From the NCBI GenBank assembly GCA_002254825.2, contig NJEL02000004.1:1-15570 (forward strand): a stretch of 15,570 nucleotides of DNA, read 5' to 3'. Made by a program: the position numbers and the translations under genes. Below the pieces are notes generated by a model. The model ran no database searches. It was not told the DNA's origin and was given only the letters and a program-made list of their open reading frames with translations. Of this stretch, positions 1 to 5,830 are shown in pieces. The stretch comes from Methanosarcinales archaeon ex4572_44. Lineage in GTDB: Archaea; Halobacteriota; Methanosarcinia; Methanosarcinales; EX4572-44. Positions within the stretch are counted from its first letter, which is position 1. Every line of letters begins with the position of its first letter.

Positions 1-219
1 TTCGTAGCATTGTTGGAATAGTCTGCATGTCGAGGTTCAAGAGCGACATCCACCAAAACAAGGATTGAAACAGAGCAAGCCGATACGGGTCGTCATACTG
101 CGTATACCGTTCAAGAGCGACATCCACCAAAACAAGGATTGAAACCTCTTGAGTGTTTTGATGAGATTGCTCAGACACTTGAGTCGCAAGGCGTCAGAAA
201 ACCCAGTAGGGATTGAACC
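1..219 (+). CRISPR. Leader-distal end of a CRISPR array
   Basis: Two identical 37-nt repeats lie at 35-71 and 109-145; they begin GTTCAAGAGCG and end GGATTGAAAC. They are separated by a 37-nt spacer (72-108). A second 37-nt spacer (146-182) is followed by a degenerate 37-nt repeat (183-219) that matches at about 22 of 37 positions and keeps the 3' GGATTGAA core. Bases 1-34 are probably the end of another spacer, so the array continues to the left. The ATTGAAAC 3' end is the usual crRNA 5' handle of type I/III systems, so the array reads on the plus strand with its leader outside the window. A decayed last repeat fits the leader-distal end. No cas gene is visible here. Confidence 0.93.
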
Positions 220-280
220 GCGCGGGCACAAACTGTCCAGGATTTCTTTTTAGAATGACTTCAGATGACTCATCTCGATC

Positions 281-783
281 TCAACCACAAAACTCAAAAC
301 CAATAATATAATTATCTTGATATTCAAAGAACGTAGGATAAAATGTATGAACAAGACCATTTCTTGTCCCACTCCAAAGAATATTTGGAATCTCTCGGTA
401 TTCTTCTGGGAAATATTTTTTGATAAATTTTATAATGTTATCTGTAGTTTTATTTTGATTATATCTTTCAGTCTTTTCGAGAGACTATCTGTTTTAAAAT
501 TATTCCACTCATTTATTAGTTCATCGTTCATTTCTGTACTGAAACAACAGATATTATCAGTATTTCCTATATACAACTCAGCTAAAAACTCAAGAGCAGT
601 GTTCACAAGAATTGGAACAGATAAATTTCCACAACCGTTATCAGCAGCTATGTCTCTATTTTCTATGCCTTATAGGAATGTGTTAATATCACCCAATAGA
701 CAATCAGTAATCCATCCAAAGCGGGTGCGATTTTCAAAAACCTGATCTTCAAAAATATACTTATATTTTTCTTCCTTGCTCAT
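281..783 (-). pseudogene. Broken gene for an uncharacterised protein with a HEPN-like R-x4-H motif
   Basis: Read on the minus strand from ATG 783-781, this gives a protein beginning MSKEEKYKYIFEDQVF. It is interrupted by TAA at 672-670 (codon 38), then resumes as GIENRDIAADNGCGNLSV and continues past TALEFLAELYIG. Around 430-470 the frame must change (net length 503 nt, one base off frame). The reading then continues through DNIIKFIKKYFPEEYR and IPNILWSGTRNGLVHTFYP to TGA at 283-281. So there is one in-frame stop and one frameshift in an otherwise protein-like sequence. RNGLVH (364-347) has the R-N-x3-H spacing of the HEPN RNase active site; calling it HEPN is inference. The gene looks AT-richer than the core genes to its right, which suggests an acquired gene. 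A TATA-like GTATATAAAC about 25 nt upstream of the ATG suggests it was once a leaderless transcript. I do not recognise the family. Confidence 0.72.
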
Positions 784-805
784 ATTTGATTTCGTCTAAC
801 TTGTT

Positions 806-862
806 TATATACGCAATGCATATATCATCCCAAATTAGGGTTATATCTGCATTGCGGATATA
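806..862. repeat. 20-bp inverted repeat overlapping a TATA box
   Basis: The arms are 806-825 (TATATACGCAATGCATATAT) and 843-862. They are reverse complements at 18 of 20 positions, separated by 17 nt. The spacer contains CCC and GGG (829-831, 838-840), which could extend the pairing. The left arm covers the TATA-like element (about 804-812) that would serve the broken gene starting at 783. The right arm ends 2 nt before the stop codon of the recombinase remnant. An operator for a dimeric or tetrameric regulator is the likeliest role; a recombination site is the alternative. Confidence 0.7.
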
Positions 863-863
863 C

Positions 864-1007
864 TCATTCTGGTTGTTTCTCATACGATTTACCTTCCAGC
901 ATATCCACTGGATTTTTAATCTTGCTCAGATTCTTGGTACTCACATGCGATATCTCTGTCGTCTTTGAGCTTTTGTGTCCGAGCAAATCCTGAATATACC
1001 GCAATCT
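864..1007 (-). pseudogene. C-terminal remnant of a tyrosine recombinase (XerC/D-like integrase)
   Basis: On the minus strand, codons 1004-867 read LRYIQDLLGHKSSKTTEI, then SHVSTKNLSKIKNPVDM, then a short tail ending at TGA 866-864. This is the last block of archaeal and bacterial tyrosine recombinases (family pattern LRYIQxLLGHxSSKTTxIYTHV). The conserved histidine of the LGH box is kept. Where the family has I-Y-T-H, this sequence has I-S-H (codons ATA TCG CAT), so a 3-nt loss has removed the nucleophilic tyrosine. Upstream of codon LRY the similarity stops: the HxLRH box and the catalytic domain N-terminus are absent. It is a dead fragment, probably left by an integrative element that once sat next to the CRISPR locus. 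Confidence 0.85.
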
Positions 1008-1111
1008 GGGGTATGTTCAAAGTAACAACGATTTCAAAACAGTGTCAACACCAGTTGGTGTGACTGCCTCTGCACCATGGAGTGCCGATACAAGTTGACT
1101 TGCCAAGTGAG

Positions 1112-1122
1112 AAAATATTTAA
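1112..1122 (+). promoter_or_regulatory. Candidate TATA box for rtcA
   Basis: AAAATATTTAA is the best archaeal TATA-like element in the 230-nt stretch between the recombinase remnant and rtcA. Initiation about 25 nt downstream would give a 5' leader of roughly 90 nt. The same stretch holds a hairpin (CACC-agtt-GGTG, about 1049-1060). I see no other gene in it. Confidence 0.45.
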
Positions 1123-1237
1123 GGTTTTGGAGAGGAGATTGTGGTTTTGATCTGTTAAAAAGGCAGGTTCTGGGCATGGTCCGTGTAGTTTTCATTGAGG
1201 TGAAAGGATTCTTTGTTTTTGTGGTGGTGAAGATGGT

Positions 1238-2233
1238 TTGATTGTGATTGATGGTGGTTTCGGTGAGGGTGGTGGGCAGATTGTGCGCACGGCGATTGCA
1301 CTCTCTGCAGTTACTGGAACGCCTCTGCAGATACGGGATATAAGGGTTGGTAGGAGCCAGCCAGGTCTCAAGGCACAACACGTAAAGGCGATAGAAACTG
1401 TGGGGCGTCTGTCGCGCGCTGAGTATCGTGGTGTCGATATTGGGTCGACAGAGGTCACGTTCACTCCGCATCGGATAACTGGTGGTGCGATGCGAGTGGA
1501 CATTGGGACTGCTGGCAGCATCCCTCTCTTGATGCAATCTGTGGCACCGCTTGGTCTTGTTGCTTCTGACAGGATCACCCTGCGTTTGATTGGGGGGACG
1601 GATGTTGCATGGTCGCCATCGATCGATTATATGGTGTATGTCTTCTTTGAGGCACTTTCACGAATGGGTTTTGATGCAAGGGTGAGGCTTATCGCACGTG
1701 GCTATTATCCGAGGGGTGGGGGTGTGGTTGATTTTGAGATACTTCCTTCGTCCATCCGCCCGCATCGTTTTGAATCCACTGGGTGTAGGGTTGTCTTTGG
1801 TGTATCTCACGCTTCAAACCTCCCAACTCATGTGGTGAGGCGACAGAGAACGGCTGCTAACGAGGTATTATCCTCGCACGGCTTCAAGTGTGATATAGTT
1901 GAAGAGTCTGGAGTCTTTGAATCTGTAGGTTCAGGTATCACGCTCTGGTGTGGACATATAGGTGCGTGCAGTCCTGGTGAGCGGGGTCTTCGTGCAGAAC
2001 TGGTTGGAGAAGGGGCAGCCAATGCCATGGTATCTGAGCTTGAGGGTGGTGTTGGTGTGGATGTGCATCTTGCAGACCAGTTAATCCCGTATTTTGGGCT
2101 TGCAGGTGGTGGCAGTCTCACTGTTAGAGAACTCTCAGACCATATAATGACCAATATCCACGTGGTGGAGCAACTCTTGAATGTCAGCTTTGTTGTTAGG
2201 CGGGTGGAGGATGTGATTAGGATATCACTATAG
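1238..2233 (+). CDS. rtcA: RNA 3'-terminal phosphate cyclase RtcA
   Basis: RtcA converts an RNA 3'-phosphate to a 2',3'-cyclic phosphate with ATP, through an adenylated-histidine intermediate. The 331-residue product has the family start IDGGFGEGGGQIVRTAIALS (residues 4-23), the RTC signature RGYYPRGGG (154-162), and the C-terminal block AGGGSLTVRELSDH with histidines at 302 and 308. The catalytic histidine should be one of these; I cannot tell which without an alignment. Length is normal for the family. The start is a TTG with GGTGA at 1226-1230, 7 nt upstream; this start gives the expected N-terminus. Its stop overlaps the convergent kptA stop by 6 bp. A 21-codon reading frame (1176-1241) ends across the TTG start. 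Confidence 0.95.
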   Translation: MIVIDGGFGEGGGQIVRTAIALSAVTGTPLQIRDIRVGRSQPGLKAQHVKAIETVGRLSRAEYRGVDIGSTEVTFTPHRITGGAMRVDIGTAGSIPLLMQSVAPLGLVASDRITLRLIGGTDVAWSPSIDYMVYVFFEALSRMGFDARVRLIARGYYPRGGGVVDFEILPSSIRPHRFESTGCRVVFGVSHASNLPTHVVRRQRTAANEVLSSHGFKCDIVEESGVFESVGSGITLWCGHIGACSPGERGLRAELVGEGAANAMVSELEGGVGVDVHLADQLIPYFGLAGGGSLTVRELSDHIMTNIHVVEQLLNVSFVVRRVEDVIRISL

Positions 2234-2842
2234 CCGATTTAGGTATTCTGGTGGGACGGCGTCTGTTAGCACGATCTCGTCGGTTGCCTGGATCATCGGG
2301 AGGCCGTCTTCCTGTGCCCTCTTGGCATCCACTTCGATTATTATGGGATTTTCTGTATGAATGCTTGCCACTTCGGAAGCTTTCTCGGCACTGGCACTGA
2401 GATGAACGTAACGCTGTTTTACAGGTTTGATTCCGTTTTCAATAATTATATCGGCTTCTTCCTGACTTGTACCATAGTATAGCTTTGGATTTGTGTTTTG
2501 TTTAAAATCAAGGCTGACATCGATCGAATGTCCGTATCGTGCACGTATCCGTTCACCCTGAAGCTCGTACCTACCTTTCTCGTCAGACTCGATGAGCGCT
2601 ATGAGACGCTTCTTAGTCGCCCATCGGTAACGCTCATGCATAACCTCGGAAAGTAGGTTTAGGTCTACCCATCCCTTCGAACTTATTGCAAGCCCAAGGT
2701 CGTCTGGAAAATGGCGCAGTGCGCCTGATATGAACCGCCCTATCTTTTCAGTCTTGGCATCGTCAAGCACCAGATGTCCCTCCTTTCCACAGACACACCG
2801 TTCTCCTCTGAATGGTCCATGCTCAGGGCATTCACGTATCAT
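2228..2842 (-). CDS. kptA: RNA 2'-phosphotransferase Tpt1/KptA
   Basis: Tpt1/KptA transfers an internal RNA 2'-phosphate to NAD+, releasing nicotinamide and ADP-ribose 1'',2''-cyclic phosphate. The 204-residue product starts with a probable zinc-binding segment (C5, H8, C16, C18). A winged-helix part follows with ALRHFPDDLGL (R43, H44), the GWVDLNLL block and IRARYGHS (R100). The ADP-ribosyltransferase half contains LYYGTS and RYVHLSASAEKA. The fourth family arginine, expected after the VHLS helix, is not obvious: the place reads VASIHTENP. I chose ATG 2842 because upstream codons do not look like the family, and a TATA-like element lies about 30 nt before it, which fits a leaderless mRNA. 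It is convergent with rtcA, whose product also acts on RNA phosphates. Confidence 0.93.
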   Translation of the reverse strand: MIRECPEHGPFRGERCVCGKEGHLVLDDAKTEKIGRFISGALRHFPDDLGLAISSKGWVDLNLLSEVMHERYRWATKKRLIALIESDEKGRYELQGERIRARYGHSIDVSLDFKQNTNPKLYYGTSQEEADIIIENGIKPVKQRYVHLSASAEKASEVASIHTENPIIIEVDAKRAQEDGLPMIQATDEIVLTDAVPPEYLNRL

Positions 2843-2867
2843 CGTGATGGTGAGATGAGCAACACGG

Positions 2868-2880
2868 CATAAATAGTTTA
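2868..2880 (-). promoter_or_regulatory. TATA box for kptA (probable leaderless transcript)
   Basis: On the minus strand the element reads TAAACTATTTATG and sits about 30 nt upstream of ATG 2842. No GGTG/GGAG site precedes that ATG. Both facts fit leaderless initiation. Confidence 0.5.
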
Positions 2881-2939
2881 TCAAAAACCCTCTTATGTTC
2901 GTACTCTTATCTTCGTAGTTACTTGAATACACAAAGTTA

Positions 2940-2949
2940 CTTTATATGC
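2940..2949 (+). promoter_or_regulatory. TATA box for the DRG GTPase gene
   Basis: CTTTATATGC closely matches the archaeal TATA consensus. Initiation about 25-28 nt downstream (about 2970-2973) would leave a 5' leader of some 25-30 nt before ATG 3000. The divergent kptA promoter lies about 65 bp to the left. Confidence 0.6.
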
Positions 2950-2999
2950 AACAAGAAACGGTTCATTTACACTATTAGTTGCTTGCATGGATGGTTTTA

Positions 3000-4088
3000 A
3001 TGGGTATTGTAGATGAGATTGCCTCTGTTGAGGAAGAGATCAGAGAGACACCGTACAACAAAGCCACCAGCCATCATGTTGGGAAGTTGAAGGCAAAGCT
3101 TGCGCGGCTCCGAGAAGATTTGTTGAAGCGGGAATCGAAGAGCGGTGGTGGCGTGGGTTTTGGTGTGCGGAAGTCAGGGCATGCGAGTGTTGCTCTTGTC
3201 GGGTTTCCGTCGGTTGGCAAGTCCATGCTTCTGAACCAGCTGACTGGTGCAGACTCTGCGGTTGGTGCTTTTGAGTTCACAACATTGAGTGTTATCCCTG
3301 GTATGATGGAGCATTGTGGTGCTCAGATCCAGATCTTGGACATCCCTGGGCTTGTTAGGGGCGCTGCTTCTGGAAAGGGACGGGGTCGTGAAGTGATCTC
3401 TGTTGTTAGGAACGCTGATATGATTCTCTTCGTTCTCGATGTCTTCAACCCTGAACAGTACGAGTTGCTGGGGAAGGAGTTGTATGATGCAGGAATCAGG
3501 GTTAACTCTCGAGAACCTGATGTTGTGGTGAAACGAAAAATTCGTGGCGGGATCTCTGTTAACTCCACCTTGGGCGGTGATGTGATCTCTCACGACCTCG
3601 CTAAGTCGATACTTTCTGAGTACAAGATTCATAATGCTGATGTTCTGATAAGGGAGGATATTACGGTCGATCAGTTCATCGATGCTATTCACAACAACAG
3701 GCACTATGTGCCAGGTATCGTAGCAGTGAACAAGGTGGATGTTGCAGAGGCGAGTCTGGTTGAGCGGGCACGTACTCTTTTCCCAGATGCAATCATGGTC
3801 TCTGCTATTGAAGGGAGAAACATTAACATTTTGAAGGATGCAATCTTCAATGCACTCGACTTCATCCGAATCTATCTCAAACCACGCGGTGCTGATGCCG
3901 ACCTTGATGAGCCATTGATCGTTCGCAAGGGTTGTGATGTTGGTGGTGTCTGCGACATGCTCCACCGTGATTTCAGACAGAACTTCAGGTATGCACACGT
4001 CTGGGGCAATTCGGCAAAGCACCCAGGTCAACGCGTGGGCATAGCACATATACTCGATGATAGTGATGTCCTGCGGATTGTCATGTGA
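3000..4088 (+). CDS. drg: DRG/Rbg-family translation-associated GTPase
   Basis: This is a ribosome-associated Obg-superfamily GTPase of the DRG subgroup, present in archaea and eukaryotes. The 362-residue protein has the N-terminal helical segment with TPYNKATSHHVGKLKAKLA (about 17-35), then G1 GFPSVGKS (68-75), the DRG switch-I block FEFTTLSVIPG (92-102), G3 DIPG (114-117), GKGRGREV, G4 NKVD (244-247) and G5 SAI (268-270). A C-terminal TGS domain (about 295-362) ends GIAHILDDSDVLRIVM. Length is standard. The frame is open upstream to a TTG at 2979, but family proteins begin at the MGI equivalent, so I prefer ATG 3000; ATG 2991 is the alternative. It is followed 68 bp later by the Lsm gene on the same strand. 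Confidence 0.95.
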   Translation: MGIVDEIASVEEEIRETPYNKATSHHVGKLKAKLARLREDLLKRESKSGGGVGFGVRKSGHASVALVGFPSVGKSMLLNQLTGADSAVGAFEFTTLSVIPGMMEHCGAQIQILDIPGLVRGAASGKGRGREVISVVRNADMILFVLDVFNPEQYELLGKELYDAGIRVNSREPDVVVKRKIRGGISVNSTLGGDVISHDLAKSILSEYKIHNADVLIREDITVDQFIDAIHNNRHYVPGIVAVNKVDVAEASLVERARTLFPDAIMVSAIEGRNINILKDAIFNALDFIRIYLKPRGADADLDEPLIVRKGCDVGGVCDMLHRDFRQNFRYAHVWGNSAKHPGQRVGIAHILDDSDVLRIVM

Positions 4089-4156
4089 AGACGTGTTGTT
4101 TTGATTCCAAAGTTTGAAGTAGTAGATATGGTATAATAGGCGGTGAGGCTTGCGAG

Positions 4157-4375
4157 GTGTTTCCTAACAAGAAGATACAATCACTGGTCGGTTCAAGAAT
4201 TCAGGTGGAGATGAAAGGTGAAAACACTATCCTCGAGGGCATTCTCTCAGGTGCCGATGAGTACTTGAACATGCATCTGGTCGACTCTGTTGAAGTAGAG
4301 GATGGCAGAAAGATAAAGTCACTTGGATCTGTGATTCTGCGCGGCAATAACGTAGTTCTGGTCAATCCGTTATAG
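4157..4375 (+). CDS. lsm: Lsm/Sm-like archaeal RNA-binding protein (SmAP)
   Basis: The 72-residue protein folds as an Sm ring subunit that binds U-rich RNA. Sm1 runs about 9-42 (LVGSRIQVEMKGENTILEG, then GADEYLNMHLVDS). Sm2 is near the C-terminus (LGSVILRGNNVVLVNPL) with the classical I-L-R-G-N signature. The start is GTG 4157 with GGTGAGG at 4142-4148, an 8-nt spacing. The next gene starts 10 nt after the stop, so the two are probably co-transcribed. In many archaea this gene precedes rpl37e; here a winged-helix gene follows instead. Confidence 0.94.
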   Translation: MFPNKKIQSLVGSRIQVEMKGENTILEGILSGADEYLNMHLVDSVEVEDGRKIKSLGSVILRGNNVVLVNPL

Positions 4376-4385
4376 TGGTGCCAGT

Positions 4386-4739
4386 ATGGATGAAGAGAAT
4401 CTCCTGAGTATCATACGAGAGAGACCAGACGGTATTCTGCAGAATGAGCTGTGGAAAACGGCTGGCATAGATAGTCGCAAGTGTTCACGGTTCATCAAAA
4501 GGCTGCTCGATAAGAATCTTATCACGAGGGAAACTGCAGTCTCCATGGGCTCACGAACGTATCTGGTGAGAGCGACCGAAGGTGTGCCATTTAAAACTGG
4601 AGCGTTGAACCCTGACCTGAAGTACCTGATTGCAAACGGCCAGTTCAGCCCATGTGTTGGGTGCAGGATCGAATGCGAGCCCGAGTATTGTGATTATCTC
4701 ACCGAATGGATAGCAAATCTTCTCGCAGAAGAGCACTGA
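4386..4739 (+). CDS. Winged-helix protein with C-terminal Cys4 motif, TFE-beta/RPC34-like candidate
   Basis: This is a 117-residue protein. Residues 1-62 form a winged helix (ILQNELWKTAGIDSRKCSRF, then IKRLLDKNLITRE). The C-terminus has C90-x2-C93-x3-C97-x4-C102 followed by DYLTEWIANLL. The order winged helix, Cys4, aromatic/TEWL-like tail resembles archaeal TFE-beta and its eukaryotic relative RPC39/RPC34, where the cysteines hold a 4Fe-4S cluster and the protein helps RNA polymerase open promoters. That assignment is from remembered family features. A generic Fe-S or zinc-binding transcription regulator is the alternative. The ATG lies 10 nt after the lsm stop with GGTG at 4377-4380, so it is likely read from the lsm message. 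Confidence 0.75.
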   Translation: MDEENLLSIIRERPDGILQNELWKTAGIDSRKCSRFIKRLLDKNLITRETAVSMGSRTYLVRATEGVPFKTGALNPDLKYLIANGQFSPCVGCRIECEPEYCDYLTEWIANLLAEEH

Positions 4740-4774
4740 ACTGCTGACCAGGTTTCAGACCTATCTGGCAATCG

Positions 4775-4784
4775 TTATATATTA
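4775..4784 (+). promoter_or_regulatory. TATA box for the cis-prenyltransferase gene (probable leaderless transcript)
   Basis: TTATATATTA is centred about 27 nt before ATG 4807, so transcription would begin at or very near the start codon. Only a weak GTGAT lies upstream of the ATG. Confidence 0.55.
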
Positions 4785-4806
4785 TATCCTCGATTGTGAT
4801 ACATGG

Positions 4807-5763
4807 ATGCTTCTCAAAGATGGTCTGCACGCATTTCTCTATCGAGGTTATGAGCGTCTGCTCACGAGTGAGATAAAAGAGGGTTTGATACCCGACCATA
4901 TTGCGATAATCATGGATGGAAATCGGCGTTTTGCCGATAGACTTGGCTTCGATAGGATTATTGGACATCACCGTGGCGCAGATGTCTGTGAAAACGTGAT
5001 TGACTGGTGCTGGGACATCGGGGTGAAACAGCTCACACTCTATGCATTCTCTACTGAGAACTTCCGACGTTCAGGGCCTGAGAAGAGTAGTCTCTTCGAC
5101 CTGATCGCCTCAAAGCTTGATGAGATATCCGCGGATGAGCGCACGCATGAACGACGAATGAGCGTTCATGCGATAGGAGCTATTGGATCGCTGCCACTGG
5201 ATCTGCAGGATGCGATTGCACGTGCAGAGGATGCCACACGGGTCTATGAGGGCATGCATCTCAATGTTGCCCTTGCGTACGGTGGACGGAGAGAGCTTGT
5301 GGATGCTGCACGGTTGATAGCAAAGAAGGTTCGGACGGGCTTGCTCTCGCCCGATGACGTGGACGAAGAAGTTGTTTCCCGCCATCTTTACGTGGGGGAT
5401 GTGATCACGTGCGACGTGGATCTGATCATCCGCACGGGCGGTGACAGGCGAGTCTCAAACTTCCTGCCATGGCAGTCATGCGGCAACGAGTGCGCTACCT
5501 ACTTTTGCGCACCATACTGGCCCGAGTTCCGACGAATAGACCTGCTTCGGGCAATACGAACATACCAGATGAGGGAACGTGAGCGGCAGAGAAAGACCAT
5601 CCTCCGGGTAGTGAATCTGCTTGCGGCATGTGGCCATGTGGAAGCCAAAGAGGTCATACGCCTCTCACGAAAGATTCTTGAAATTCCCCATGAAGAGATA
5701 AAAAGCATTCTTATGGAAATTTCACGACACAGCCGCAGCATAGCAGAGATGATCAAGTGGTGA
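4807..5763 (+). CDS. uppS: cis-Prenyltransferase (UPP synthase family)
   Basis: The enzyme extends an allylic diphosphate with isopentenyl diphosphate in cis to make the long polyprenyl (dolichol-type) carrier lipid for N-glycan and envelope synthesis. The 318-residue protein has HIAIIMDGNRRFADRLG (31-47, catalytic D37), GHHRGAD (53-59), LTLYAFSTENFRRS (76-89), HLNVALAYGGRREL (151-164), DLIIRTGGDRRVSNFLPWQS (205-224) and FCAPYWPEF (233-241). The bacterial RTGGE glutamate is aspartate here (D213). About 60 residues follow the usual end of the fold; they look helical and basic and have no counterpart in bacterial UppS of about 250 residues. The gene stands alone with its own promoter and a T-rich terminator. 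Confidence 0.94.
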   Translation: MLLKDGLHAFLYRGYERLLTSEIKEGLIPDHIAIIMDGNRRFADRLGFDRIIGHHRGADVCENVIDWCWDIGVKQLTLYAFSTENFRRSGPEKSSLFDLIASKLDEISADERTHERRMSVHAIGAIGSLPLDLQDAIARAEDATRVYEGMHLNVALAYGGRRELVDAARLIAKKVRTGLLSPDDVDEEVVSRHLYVGDVITCDVDLIIRTGGDRRVSNFLPWQSCGNECATYFCAPYWPEFRRIDLLRAIRTYQMRERERQRKTILRVVNLLAACGHVEAKEVIRLSRKILEIPHEEIKSILMEISRHSRSIAEMIKW

Positions 5764-5783
5764 CTGTTCCAGTCGGTTGAACT

Positions 5784-5807
5784 ATGTTAGATTTTATGTT
5801 AGATTTT
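5784..5807. repeat. Perfect 12-nt tandem duplication
   Basis: ATGTTAGATTTT occurs twice head to tail (5784-5795, 5796-5807) in the 61-bp gap between the convergent uppS and flpA genes. It runs into the palindrome at 5803-5819. Confidence 0.85.
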
Positions 5808-5830
5808 ATCTGATAAAATATTTTTTATTT
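5803..5830 (+). terminator. Palindrome and T-tract terminator after uppS
   Basis: ATTTTATC-t-GATAAAAT (5803-5819) is a perfect 8-bp inverted repeat around one base. It is followed by ATTTTTTATTT (5820-5830). Archaeal RNA polymerase stops at T-rich tracts, so this should end the uppS transcript. The T-tract overlaps the stop codon of the convergent flpA gene. Confidence 0.6.

Noticed and set aside
37..231. 64-residue minus-strand reading frame
   Set aside because: It lies wholly within CRISPR repeats and spacers; the repeated residues come from the repeat itself.
317..745. 142-residue plus-strand reading frame
   Set aside because: It is the antisense of the decayed minus-strand gene (281-783), whose own translation has protein-like composition; the plus frame is rich in Ser/Phe/Ile without a recognisable pattern.
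786..968. 60-residue plus-strand reading frame
   Set aside because: It runs across the inverted repeat and antisense to the integrase remnant; no ribosome binding site and no family features.
1..1010. A complete novel defence island
   Set aside because: Only an array end, one broken gene and an integrase stub are present; no intact cas, nuclease or helicase gene is in the window, so a working system cannot be claimed.
1044..1064. Hairpin GTCA-a-CACC-agtt-GGTG-TGAC as a possible attachment site or terminator
   Set aside because: Short, with a bulge and no T-tract; I found no second copy in the window to support an att site.
3174..4049. 291-residue minus-strand reading frame antisense to the DRG GTPase
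   Set aside because: The plus strand encodes a full GTPase with all G motifs; the antisense frame has scattered Cys/His/Thr composition typical of a shadow.
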